DNA from: CAUJGQ01 sp042408665
Lineage (GTDB): Bacteria > Chloroflexota > Dehalococcoidia > CAUJGQ01
Reading direction: 5' to 3'
DNA: 64,000 nucleotides
NCBI GenBank assembly: GCA_042408665.1
Contig: JBHOQW010000235.1
Coordinates: forward strand, 1 to 64,000
The notes beneath the pieces are model-generated. The model was not told the origin of the DNA. It made no database searches and saw only the letters and a program-made list of their open reading frames with translations. A program made the position numbers and the translations under genes. This document shows positions 17,548 through 25,280 of the stretch, one piece after another (the stretch's first letter is position 1; the number at the start of each line of letters is the position of its first letter).

Positions 17548-18276
17548 GTGAGGATGGTCGTGGACGGGCGACCGGCACCCGACGGCGATACGAGCGGGCA
17601 CGCACTGCTCAGCACGGCCGAGCGGTTGCTGCGCCGCGTGGGCCTGTTCGCCGACCTGGACACGGAGGACCTGCTCGCCATCGCCCGCGTGCTCCGGGTG
17701 CGACGCGTGCCACGCGGCGCGATGATTTTGAGCCAAGACGAGCCCGGTGACGTGGCCTTTATGATCGTTGACGGGGCGGTGGACGTGCTGCTGGAGTCGG
17801 ACGACGGCCGGCAGTTCATCGTGGCGCAGCTTGGGCCCGGTGACCACTTCGGTGAGATGTCGCTGCTGGACGCGGAGCCGCGCTCGGCGACGGTGGTCGC
17901 TACCGCCGATACGGAGCTGCTGGTCATGCGCCGGGATGAGTTCCTGCGCGAGCTGATGCGTTACCCACAGATCATGCTGCGGATGCTGGTGTCGCTCTCC
18001 CGCCGGCTGCGGCGGGCGGACGCGCAGGTGGCCAGCCTGGCCTTCGGCGATACGGCGAACCGCCTGGCGCGACTCCTCATCGCCAACGCCCGACCCGGTC
18101 CGCGCGGTCCCACGGTGGCGGTGGCACAGGAGGAGCTGGCGGCGATGGTGGGCGCTACCCGGCAGACGGTGGGGCGGATCTTCAGCGTGTGGCGGCGGCA
18201 GGGCTACATCCTCACCGGTCGGCGGCGCACGGTGATCCTCGACCCCGCGGCGTTGGGCGCCCTGGCAAAGGCCTAG
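17548..18276 (+). CDS. Crp/Fnr family transcriptional regulator
   Basis: A 242-residue DNA-binding regulator. Residues 30-150 are a cyclic-nucleotide-binding fold with the cassette FGEMSLLDAEPRSA, which keeps the Glu and Arg used by cAMP receptors. The C-terminal winged helix-turn-helix reads EELAAMVGATRQTVGRI followed by the wing and a short tail. No FNR-type N-terminal cysteines. GTG 17548 is given as start; ATG 17554 is as likely. Directly behind the cNMP-binding exporter and divergent from the cyclase, so it is a natural cAMP-responsive controller of this locus, an inference. Confidence 0.9.
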   Translation: MRMVVDGRPAPDGDTSGHALLSTAERLLRRVGLFADLDTEDLLAIARVLRVRRVPRGAMILSQDEPGDVAFMIVDGAVDVLLESDDGRQFIVAQLGPGDHFGEMSLLDAEPRSATVVATADTELLVMRRDEFLRELMRYPQIMLRMLVSLSRRLRRADAQVASLAFGDTANRLARLLIANARPGPRGPTVAVAQEELAAMVGATRQTVGRIFSVWRRQGYILTGRRRTVILDPAALGALAKA

Positions 18277-18298
18277 CGGGTTGGGCAAAGGGGGAGCG

Positions 18299-19156
18299 AT
18301 GGCAGGCGAACGCGAGCAACCGGCCGAGCAGCGGATCGCGGAGCTGGAGGCGGAGGTGGCCCGCTTGCAGGCGCAGCTCGAGGACGCGCGCCTGGTGACC
18401 GAGCTGCGCGCCCGGCTGGCGCAGGTGGGCGCCACCGGCACGCTCAGCGTGCCCACGGAGCATGCCGCCTTGCTGGAGCTGATCGTCCAGGCAGCGATGC
18501 ACGTGCTGCGCGCCCAGGCCGGATCGCTCTACCTGGTGGACGAGGACGAGCAGGCGCTGGTGTGGGAGGTGGCGCTGGGCGAACGGGCGGCCGGCCTCGT
18601 CGGCCAGCGTATTCCGCTCGGCCAGGGCGTGGCCGGCTGGGTGGCCGCCACCGGTCAGGCCATCGCCGTAGCCGACGTGCAGCAGGATCCGCGCTGGGCG
18701 CAGGACGTGGGGCGTGCCGTCGGCTACCTGCCGCGCACGATGCTGGCCGTCCCCCTCCTGCTCGGTGACCGGGTGATCGGTGTGCTTCAGCTTTTGGACA
18801 AGGACGGTGGTCGCCCGTTCGACGCCGCAGACATGGCGACGCTGGGTCTGTTCGCCAACCAGGCCGCCGTGGCGATCGACCAGTCCCGCGTGATGCGCAG
18901 CCTGTCGCGGCTGATGCGCGCCGCCCTCACCGGCCTGGACGAGGACGGCGGCCTCACCGCGCGGGCGGCGGCGCTGGCCGCGCGCAGCGAGGAAAGCCCG
19001 GAGTACCGCGACACCGCGCGCCTGGCCGAGCTGCTCAGCGAGATCGCGCGCTCCGGTGACGCCGGGCGCCGCCTGGCACTCGAGGTCAACGCCGCCATCG
19101 CCTCGTTCCTGCGTGAGCAGCGGCGGCGTGGCCTGGGCGGCGTATCGGCCGGATGA
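18299..19156 (+). CDS. GAF-domain protein with N-terminal coiled coil
   Basis: A 285-residue cytoplasmic sensor-like protein. Residues 8-40 form a coiled coil (RIAELEAEVARLQAQLED). Residues 60-205 are a GAF domain with the typical AGSLYLVDEDEQAL, IPLGQGVAGWVAATGQ and VPLLLGDRVIGVLQL segments; GAF domains bind small ligands, often cyclic nucleotides. The remaining 80 residues are helical with no kinase, cyclase or output domain. ATG 18299 follows AAAGGGGG. It is 22 bases after the Crp gene and likely in the same transcript; it may be a second cyclic-nucleotide or redox sensor of the locus. Confidence 0.85.
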   Translation: MAGEREQPAEQRIAELEAEVARLQAQLEDARLVTELRARLAQVGATGTLSVPTEHAALLELIVQAAMHVLRAQAGSLYLVDEDEQALVWEVALGERAAGLVGQRIPLGQGVAGWVAATGQAIAVADVQQDPRWAQDVGRAVGYLPRTMLAVPLLLGDRVIGVLQLLDKDGGRPFDAADMATLGLFANQAAVAIDQSRVMRSLSRLMRAALTGLDEDGGLTARAAALAARSEESPEYRDTARLAELLSEIARSGDAGRRLALEVNAAIASFLREQRRRGLGGVSAG

Positions 19157-19238
19157 TCCGGGCCAGCGAGCGGTGCTGCTCCCATATTTGGGCGGCGCGG
19201 TACACTGCAAGGTACCTTCAGCGACGGAGCGAAACGGT

Positions 19239-20141
19239 ATGGAAGCGCCGCGGCCTGCCTGGAGCTGGCAGTTCGCGCCGGAGCGCGTGCGCGTGGTGCC
19301 GGCGGTGCCGGTGCTGGAGGAGATCACGCCGGAGTGGGCGTGGGGTGGGGCCACGGGCGCGGGGGTGAAGGTCGCCGTGGTGGACTCCGGCATCGACAAC
19401 GACCACCCTGCCATCGCCGGGCGCGTCCGCGGGTATATCAGCTTCACCGAGGACCGCAACGGCGTGATGCACGTGAGCGAGGAGCCGCACACAGACGCCT
19501 TCGGTCATGGCACGGCCTGCGCGGACATCATCCGCCGCCTGGCACCGGAGTGCGACCTGTACAGCGTCAAAGTGCTGGGCCCCATGCTCACCGGCAAAGG
19601 GACGGCCTTCGCCGCCGGGTTGCGCTGGGCCATCGAGCAGGGCATGCACGTCGTCAACCTGTCGCTGGGCACGACCAAGCAGGAGTACTTTGCCCTGTTC
19701 CACGAGCTGGCGGACATGGCCTACTTCCGCAACGTGGTGCTGGTCACGGCCGCCAACAACATGCCGGTCACCAGCTACCCCTCCCTGTTCGCGGCCGTGA
19801 CCTCCGTGGCCTGTCATGAGGGGCAGGATCCGTATGAGTTCTATTACAACCCCGAGCCGCCGGTGGAGTTCGGCGCTCCCGGCATCAACGTGCGCGTGGC
19901 CTGGCTGGGAGGTGGGTACATGACCGTGACCGGCAACAGCTTCGCGGCGCCGCATATCACCGGGCTGGTGGCGAAGATCCTGAGCAAGCACCCGGGCCTG
20001 ACCCCTTTCCAAGTGAAGACGATCCTGCGAGCCACGGCGCGAAACGTGTACCGGGGCGACGGCGGTGGCGAGCCGCCCCGCGCGGGCGAACGAACCGCGG
20101 ATGGTTCTCCCTCTGCATCCGCGGGCGCGGCGCCGATATGA
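19239..20141 (+). CDS. Subtilisin-like (S8) serine protease without signal peptide
   Basis: A 300-residue S8 family protease. The triad is complete: D49 (VVDSGID), H90 (FGHGTACAD) and S234 (GNSFAAPH), with oxyanion Asn in TAANNMP. The protein starts MEAPRPAWSWQF and has no hydrophobic leader or visible propeptide of standard size, so it is probably cytoplasmic or exported by a non-Sec route. The C-terminal 30 residues are a disordered Gly/Ala/Pro tail. GGAG sits nine bases before ATG 19239, and TACACT (19201-19206) may be a -10. Placed between the GAF and FHA genes, it may process the exporter's substrate; this is inference. Confidence 0.9.
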   Translation: MEAPRPAWSWQFAPERVRVVPAVPVLEEITPEWAWGGATGAGVKVAVVDSGIDNDHPAIAGRVRGYISFTEDRNGVMHVSEEPHTDAFGHGTACADIIRRLAPECDLYSVKVLGPMLTGKGTAFAAGLRWAIEQGMHVVNLSLGTTKQEYFALFHELADMAYFRNVVLVTAANNMPVTSYPSLFAAVTSVACHEGQDPYEFYYNPEPPVEFGAPGINVRVAWLGGGYMTVTGNSFAAPHITGLVAKILSKHPGLTPFQVKTILRATARNVYRGDGGGEPPRAGERTADGSPSASAGAAPI

Positions 20142-20200
20142 TCGGTACAAGGTCACGGGCCGTCCCGGGGTTCGCAGCCCTGGATAGCGGCAATTCTGCC

Positions 20201-20220
20201 GGCCCCGGTATGCCGGGGCC
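20201..20220. terminator. Perfect 8-4-8 GC hairpin upstream of the FHA gene
   Basis: GGCCCCGG, TATG, CCGGGGCC form a very stable stem 60 bases after the protease stop and 18 bases before the FHA gene start. No T-run follows. It may end the protease transcript or control translation of the next gene; the same 8-4-8 geometry occurs at 14264-14283. Confidence 0.45.
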
Positions 20221-20238
20221 AGACCTCGGCGGTGCGCT

Positions 20239-21345
20239 ATGGAATGCCCGAACTGTCATACGCCTTATCAACCCGGCGACCGCTTCTGCGGAAACTGCGG
20301 TGAGCGGTTGGTGGCAAGCGCGCCCGCACCGGCGGCGCCCGCGAACCCGTGGGCTGCCGCTCGCCCACCGCAAGTCCCAGCGGCAGCCGAAGCGGACCCC
20401 GGTGCACCGACCGTCGCCGTACCACCCGGAGCGCACGAGCCGCGTCCCCCGGGTTCCGCGGCCGGGCCCACGGCTCAAGTAGGAGCGACGCCCGAAGCCG
20501 GCCCCATGACCTGCCCCACCTGCAGCGCCCCGGTGGAGCCGGGTGACACGAGCTGCCTGGTTTGCGGCAGCGACCTCACCACCAGCACCGCCGCCGGACC
20601 GCCGCCTCCTGCGCGCCCACCGGCGTCGGCGGAGCCGCGCATGGTGGCAGTCTGTCCCACTCACGGTGAGATGGACCCGACGTGGACCCGCTGCCCGCAG
20701 TGCATCCGGGAAGGGCGGGATGGCCGGCTGGTGCCGGCGGTCGCGCCGGTTCCCGGCGGTACCCCGCCACCGGCAGCCGCTCCGATGCCGGGCATGGGAG
20801 GGGTTGAGGCGGAGCCCCCGCCGATGTCGCCCGCACGCCCGGCCGCCACGCCGCCACCGGGACCGGCGCCGGTCATTCGCGGGACCGTGCCGCCGCCCGA
20901 TGTCGCGCCCGGCGTGCAGCAGGCCGGGCCGGGGATGGGCCAACCGTACGGCCCGCCCTCCGAGCCAAGTCGTCCGCCCGCCCCACCGGTGGACCGGCCG
21001 GCGTCGTCCGTGGGCGGCACGGTGGTCATCCGCCGCCGACCACGGATGCTGGCCTATTTAATCGAAAAAGAAGGCGAGCAGGTGGGCCGAGTGTTTCAAG
21101 TCGAGCATGACGTGACGGATATCGGCCGCGACCCACGCAATCACGTGGTGATCAGCGACGTGCACGTGTCCGGCTTTCACGCCCGCTTGGAGCGGTTGCC
21201 TACCGGTGAGTTCATCGTTCAGGACCGCGGCAGCAGCAACGGCAGTCGCCTGAACGGCGAGCCACTCACCGAGCCGCGCCCGATACGGGAGAACGATGAG
21301 CTGAACATCGGCAAGACCACCCTCGTGCTGAAGGTCGTGACCTGA
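20239..21345 (+). CDS. Multi-zinc-ribbon protein with C-terminal FHA domain
   Basis: A 368-residue protein. Residues 3-20 are a zinc ribbon (CPNC, CGNC), residues 90-110 a second (CPTC, CLVC) and about 137-155 a Cys/His cluster (CPTHGEM, CPQC). Long Pro/Ala-rich linkers separate them. The C-terminal 95 residues are an FHA domain with DIGRDPRNHVVISD, the SGFHARL strand and SSNGSRLNG, the conserved Arg, Ser/His and Asn residues for phosphothreonine binding. No kinase gene is nearby in the window. It is probably a cytosolic adaptor of the export/signalling locus. Monocistronic after the hairpin. Confidence 0.87.
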   Translation: MECPNCHTPYQPGDRFCGNCGERLVASAPAPAAPANPWAAARPPQVPAAAEADPGAPTVAVPPGAHEPRPPGSAAGPTAQVGATPEAGPMTCPTCSAPVEPGDTSCLVCGSDLTTSTAAGPPPPARPPASAEPRMVAVCPTHGEMDPTWTRCPQCIREGRDGRLVPAVAPVPGGTPPPAAAPMPGMGGVEAEPPPMSPARPAATPPPGPAPVIRGTVPPPDVAPGVQQAGPGMGQPYGPPSEPSRPPAPPVDRPASSVGGTVVIRRRPRMLAYLIEKEGEQVGRVFQVEHDVTDIGRDPRNHVVISDVHVSGFHARLERLPTGEFIVQDRGSSNGSRLNGEPLTEPRPIRENDELNIGKTTLVLKVVT

Positions 21346-21384
21346 TGCCGATCACGGGCGTGGATAGAGCGTGCACCGGAGCGC

Positions 21385-21393
21385 TGCTATGAT
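21385..21393 (+). promoter_or_regulatory. Extended -10 promoter for the zinc-ribbon membrane protein
   Basis: TG, one base, then TATGAT matches the extended -10 form and lies 27 bases before GTG 21420. No -35 is evident, which extended -10 promoters can tolerate. Confidence 0.45.
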
Positions 21394-21419
21394 CGTCGTG
21401 GCTTCCCCGGAGGGCTACG

Positions 21420-21923
21420 GTGGCGCTACAGACCGAGCGGCGGCCTCGTAAAGGGCCGATAGACGACCAGACGATCCTCGACACCTTGCAGGAGCGGATG
21501 GAGCGCATCGCCCGTGGCGGCGCACCGAACAGCGGGCGTTTCTGCGGCTATTGCTTCGCTCGTCTCAACCGCGAGGAGACGCAGTGCCGGGTGTGTCGTC
21601 GCTTCACGCGCGATGTGCCGCCGGTGACCAGCGTGCCGGAGGCGGTGTTGCGGACCTACCTGGCGCACCGGCGCAAGATGGTGATCTGGGTCAACCTGTT
21701 CGCCTTCGTCGGCATCTTTATCGCGGTGCTGTTGGCCGGGTTGGCGGTGGCGTTCTTGCCCGGTCCGCTGAAGCTGCTCAGCGTGCCCGTGCTCCTTGGC
21801 GGCTCCTGGTACTTCGCCAACCTGCTCGGCGGCGGTCTGGGCGGGCATATCGGCATGCGCACCGGCGCTGCCGCCCGCCTGCGCAAGTGGCGCGAATTCC
21901 AGGCCACCCGCGGGTGGAAGTGA
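21420..21923 (+). CDS. Zinc-ribbon protein with two membrane segments
   Basis: A 167-residue protein of unknown function. A zinc ribbon (GRFCGYCFARL, QCRVCRRF) at about residues 41-61 is followed by two hydrophobic helices (about 88-112 and 113-140), a glycine-rich loop GGGLGGHIGMRTG and a basic tail. The ribbon would face the cytoplasm. GGAGG lies a few bases before GTG 21420. It ends the run of zinc-ribbon genes in this locus and might anchor the others to the membrane; that is a guess from position. Confidence 0.7.
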   Translation: MALQTERRPRKGPIDDQTILDTLQERMERIARGGAPNSGRFCGYCFARLNREETQCRVCRRFTRDVPPVTSVPEAVLRTYLAHRRKMVIWVNLFAFVGIFIAVLLAGLAVAFLPGPLKLLSVPVLLGGSWYFANLLGGGLGGHIGMRTGAAARLRKWREFQATRGWK

Positions 21924-22086
21924 GCACCGCCGTCCCAGGAGGGCGCGCTGCGCCGTCACCCATGGCGGCGGAGTGGGGGCTATCGCGCCAGGCGTGGCCG
22001 CGCTCACCTGTCATCCACGGGCGCTGCGTTGAGGAGAGGGCCGGAAGGCCCTTGGCTGTATCTTTTCGGTAGCCCACAATACACGC

Positions 22087-23208
22087 GTGGCGCGCGTGAG
22101 CCTGCATGGGCGGCGACCGTCGGCAGGCGCCGCCGGTATCGCCCGGCGGGTGGGTGTGTCCCTTCTCTACTGGCCGCTGTTGCCGTTCCTGGTCACCTGC
22201 GCTGCGGTGGCGCAGGGCAGCCTCGCCCCGTCTGGACCGCCGGAGGGCGGTTCGCTCCCCTTCCTCTCGCCCGTGGTGCCGGGCCCGTACCCCGTGGGGG
22301 CGATCACGTACGCGTTCTGGCAGCGTTCGGTCACCACAGGCGAACTGCGTCGCATCGACAGCGTGATCTGGTACCCGGCGGTCGAGACGGAGGGGCGTCG
22401 CCCGCTGGACGCCACGCTGTTCGCCGTGCCCGGCGCCGCTGCGGCGCGGGGTCGGTTTCCGGTGGTGGTGTTCTCGCACGCCGCGGCCAGCTCCCCCGTC
22501 CAGTCGGCATTTCTCACGGCGCACCTAGCCAGCCACGGCTTCGTCGTCGCCGCCCCCTCCCATCCCGGTTCCACGTTCGACGATTGCCTGGGCTGCGGCG
22601 GCGTCGAACGGATGCGCGCCCTGCTGGAGGATTCGGCCGCCAACCGGCCGGCCGAGGTGTCGGCGATGCTGGACGTGCTGGCGGCGATGGATCGCGATGC
22701 CGCGTCCCTTCTGTACGGGGCGGTGGACACCGGTCGGGCGGCGGTGATCGGCCATTCCTGGGGCGGCTACACGGCGATCGTCGCCGCCACGCGCGACACG
22801 CGCTTCCGCGCGGCGGTGGCCATGGCGCCGGTAGTGAACGCGACGCTGGAGCAGGCCGAGCGCGCCCTGCGCGTGCCGGTGATGGTGATGGGCAGCCGCC
22901 TCGATGACGTCACTCCCTTCCCGCCGCAGGAGGGCCTGTTCAAGGCGCTGCCGGCCGGTATCCCGCGCTATCTGGTGGCCTTTCCCCTGGGTGGGCACAC
23001 GGCGTATTCGGGGCTGTGCCCGGCGGACAGCCCCGGCTGCCGACCGGGCGAACTGGGGCAGGAGCGGGCGCACACGCTGGTGAGCGCTTACGTGACCGCG
23101 TTCCTGCACCGCTACCTCCTGGCCGACAGCCGCTACGAGTCGCTGCTGGACCGGAGCATGGGTGGGGCGGACGTGGAGTTCGCGGCTCGCGCCCCGCAAG
23201 ACCCGTGA
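22087..23208 (+). CDS. Alpha/beta hydrolase, PAF-acetylhydrolase/dienelactone-hydrolase-like, membrane-anchored or secreted
   Basis: A 373-residue alpha/beta hydrolase. The N-terminus (residues 20-42) is hydrophobic and ends VTCAAVAQG, so it is a signal peptide or anchor; a cysteine there makes a lipoprotein conceivable. The nucleophile elbow is GHSWGGYTA, preceded by FPVVVFSHAAAS for the oxyanion, with the acid in SRLDDVTPF and His in PLGGHTAYSG. The early IDSVIWYPA stretch is typical of the PAF-acetylhydrolase-like group. Substrate unknown. Start GTG 22087. Convergent with the thioesterase gene. Confidence 0.8.
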   Translation: MARVSLHGRRPSAGAAGIARRVGVSLLYWPLLPFLVTCAAVAQGSLAPSGPPEGGSLPFLSPVVPGPYPVGAITYAFWQRSVTTGELRRIDSVIWYPAVETEGRRPLDATLFAVPGAAAARGRFPVVVFSHAAASSPVQSAFLTAHLASHGFVVAAPSHPGSTFDDCLGCGGVERMRALLEDSAANRPAEVSAMLDVLAAMDRDAASLLYGAVDTGRAAVIGHSWGGYTAIVAATRDTRFRAAVAMAPVVNATLEQAERALRVPVMVMGSRLDDVTPFPPQEGLFKALPAGIPRYLVAFPLGGHTAYSGLCPADSPGCRPGELGQERAHTLVSAYVTAFLHRYLLADSRYESLLDRSMGGADVEFAARAPQDP

Positions 23209-23225
23209 CATAGCGGGGCGGGCCA

Positions 23226-23681
23226 TCAGTTGGTCTCGTCGGTCTCGGGGGCGGGCGCCGCGTCGCCGAGCGAGGTGAGGAGCGCCGCCCGCACGTGCGT
23301 TGGCAGCGGTGCGGGGCGGCCCACATGGTCCAGCCAGACCTGCGCCGAGCTGCCCTCGCACAGCAGCGTGCCGTCCGCTTCGCGGTAGACCTCATAGGCC
23401 AGCAGAAAGCTGCGCGTACGGACCACACGGGTGCAGGTGCGGACCACGATCACGTCGCCGTAGAAGGCGGGGGCGCGGAACCGGGCCGTGGTCTCGGCGA
23501 TGGTGTACAGGGGCCGCTCCCCAGGCGGATGGGGGTACCGATCGATCACGCCCAGCCGCAGCAGGTGCTCTAGCCGCCCTTGCTCGAAGTACACGAAGAA
23601 CAGGGCGTTGTTCACGTTCCGGTCGGCGTCCACATCTGTAGACCGCACGGGGATACGGGTCTCGGTCACCGCTTGGCTCAT
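23226..23681 (-). CDS. Acyl-CoA thioesterase, 4-hydroxybenzoyl-CoA thioesterase (hotdog) family
   Basis: A 151-residue single hotdog-domain protein. It opens with ETRIPVRSTDVDADRNVNNA, the family's catalytic-loop region, followed by the long helix FFVYFEQGRLEHLLRLG. Such enzymes hydrolyse acyl-CoA thioesters in the cytoplasm as tetramers; the acyl substrate cannot be read from sequence. It lies 22 bases behind the Ogt/Ada fusion gene on the same strand, so it may be the last gene of the sigma-factor operon without being functionally linked to it. Confidence 0.85.
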   Translation of the reverse strand: MSQAVTETRIPVRSTDVDADRNVNNALFFVYFEQGRLEHLLRLGVIDRYPHPPGERPLYTIAETTARFRAPAFYGDVIVVRTCTRVVRTRSFLLAYEVYREADGTLLCEGSSAQVWLDHVGRPAPLPTHVRAALLTSLGDAAPAPETDETN

Positions 23682-23703
23682 ATGCTTCCTCGGCGCTCAT
23701 GGT

Positions 23704-24612
23704 TCAGGCTGGGCGGCACAGGGCGCACGGCCGGTAGCCCATGCGCTGGGCCTCCGCCAGGGAGGCGAACGGCACCACGTTCTCCGGTCGCACCCGGCGG
23801 GCTGCCCGGCAGGACGGATAGCAGACGATCCGGGTGGTGCGGCAGCCGCGTAGCCGCTCGCCCCGGCGGGCGGCCGCCAGGAGCTCCGCCAGCGGTACGC
23901 CTTCGTAGGCCAACACCCGCGCCTTGACCGCCGGGCCGCCGCCTGAGTACTCCCCCAACGAGCCGTCTGCCCGCACCACGCGATGGCACGGGATGAGGAA
24001 AGGGACGGGGTTATGGCCGAGGGCGGTGCCTACGGCGCGCACCGCGCCGGGCGCGCCGATCTCACGCGCCACCCACGTGTAAGGCCGTACTTCGCCGCGC
24101 GGGATCTCGGTCGTTTTCTCCAGCACCCGGCGCTGGAACGGGGGTAGCCAGGACAGGTCCACGGCCTGAAAGCGGCGGCGGCCGGCAATGTGGTCACGCA
24201 CACCGCGGGCGATGGCGGACGGCGGCTCCGCCTCGCGCTGCGGGGGCGTGCCCAGCGCACGCGTCACCGCCCGCGCGAACGCGGCCAGTGCGCCGGGGTC
24301 CGTCGTTACGGCGTTACAGTACAGCACCTGCTCGTCGCGGTAGGCCACCGCCAGCGGGCCAAGGTCGGTCTCCACCACCGCGTAGCGTAGCTGGCCGATG
24401 CCTTCCTGCCCACGCAGACGGGCGAGCAACTCGCCGCGCAGGCTGTCCACGAATGCCGGGTCGGGGATGCCGACCGCGGCGCCCGCACGCAGGCGTGCGG
24501 CCAGCGCCAGTTCGGCCTCAAAGGCGTCCGTATCGTCAGGCAGCGGGTCGCCGCGCAGAAGGGCATCGGTAGCGGCGGCAAAGCGTGCTGCTGTGGAACG
24601 TCTCATAGCCAT
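23704..24612 (-). CDS. Anti-sigma-like N-terminus fused to O6-methylguanine methyltransferase and C-terminal Ada zinc domain
   Basis: A 302-residue fusion. Residues 1-65 look like the zinc-free anti-sigma N-termini found after ECF genes in Chloroflexi and actinobacteria (FAAATDALLRGDPLPDD, then PDPAFVDSLRGELLARL). Residues 72-240 are an Ogt-type methyltransferase with acceptor C209 in IPCHRVV and the DNA-binding RAVGTALGHNP. Residues 257-302 are an Ada-type methylphosphotriester domain with all four zinc cysteines: C264 and C268 (VCYPSC), C296 and C299 (CALC). In classical Ada this domain is N-terminal and an AraC-type HTH is present; both differ here. Its ATG overlaps the ECF sigma stop (TGATG). 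Repair of O6-alkylguanine is well supported; sigma control is inference. Confidence 0.88.
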   Translation of the reverse strand: MAMRRSTAARFAAATDALLRGDPLPDDTDAFEAELALAARLRAGAAVGIPDPAFVDSLRGELLARLRGQEGIGQLRYAVVETDLGPLAVAYRDEQVLYCNAVTTDPGALAAFARAVTRALGTPPQREAEPPSAIARGVRDHIAGRRRFQAVDLSWLPPFQRRVLEKTTEIPRGEVRPYTWVAREIGAPGAVRAVGTALGHNPVPFLIPCHRVVRADGSLGEYSGGGPAVKARVLAYEGVPLAELLAAARRGERLRGCRTTRIVCYPSCRAARRVRPENVVPFASLAEAQRMGYRPCALCRPA

Positions 24613-25199
24613 CACCGCACCCCCAGTCGGGCCCTGAGCGTGAGCATCGCCCGATAGATGAGCTGCTTGGTCGCCGCCTCGCTGCGACCGATGAGCCGCC
24701 CCACCTCGGCGTGCGATAGGTCCCGGCCGAAGCGGAGCACCACGGCCCGCCGTTGCAGGGGCGGCAGGGCGGCGATGGCCGCCCACGCCGCCCGCGCCTC
24801 GTCCCAGGCGATGAGCGCCTGTTCCGGGAGCTGCGTGTCGGCGTCCGCCGGCTCGGCGCCGTTTGCGCTGACCTCGTCCAGGGAGAGCGGCGACCCGGCG
24901 GCGCGCAGGTGGTCCACGATCAGGTTGCGGGCGATACGGAACAGCCAGGCACCGAAGGGGAGGCCCCGCCACTCGTAGCGGTCTAGGTGCTCCAGCGCGC
25001 GGTGGAAGGTCTGGGCCGTCACGTCCTCCGCGTCGGCGTGCGAGGCCAGGCGGCGGTAGGTGAACTGATAGACTCGCTCGACATATCGGTCGTACAGGAG
25101 GGCGAAGGCGTCCGGGTCGGTGCGGGCGCGCGCCACCAGGGCCGCCTCGTCCTCCGGCTGCGCGTCCCCCTGCCGTGCCCGAGTTCGTTGCACCGGCAT
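24612..25199 (-). CDS. ECF-type RNA polymerase sigma factor
   Basis: A 195-residue sigma-70 family protein with only regions 2 and 4. Region 2 spans about residues 22-95 (FALLYDRYVERVYQFTYRR, DAEDVTAQTFHRAL, AWLFRIARNLIVDHLR); region 4 spans 130-190 (ALPPLQRRAVVLRF, SHAEVGRLIGRSEAATKQLI). ATG 25199 is preceded by a strong GAGGAGG; an in-frame ATG at 25265 has none. The gene overlaps the anti-sigma-like/Ogt/Ada fusion by one base, strongly suggesting a sigma/regulator pair. Target promoters are unknown. ricT lies 81 bases upstream on the same strand. Confidence 0.92.
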   Translation of the reverse strand: MPVQRTRARQGDAQPEDEAALVARARTDPDAFALLYDRYVERVYQFTYRRLASHADAEDVTAQTFHRALEHLDRYEWRGLPFGAWLFRIARNLIVDHLRAAGSPLSLDEVSANGAEPADADTQLPEQALIAWDEARAAWAAIAALPPLQRRAVVLRFGRDLSHAEVGRLIGRSEAATKQLIYRAMLTLRARLGVR

Positions 25200-25280
25200 C
25201 GCTGGCCTCCTCTGTCCCTGGAAACGCCATCGCGGCGCGCGGGTAACGGTGCCGGCGGAGGCCACGCGGTGCTGGTAGGC

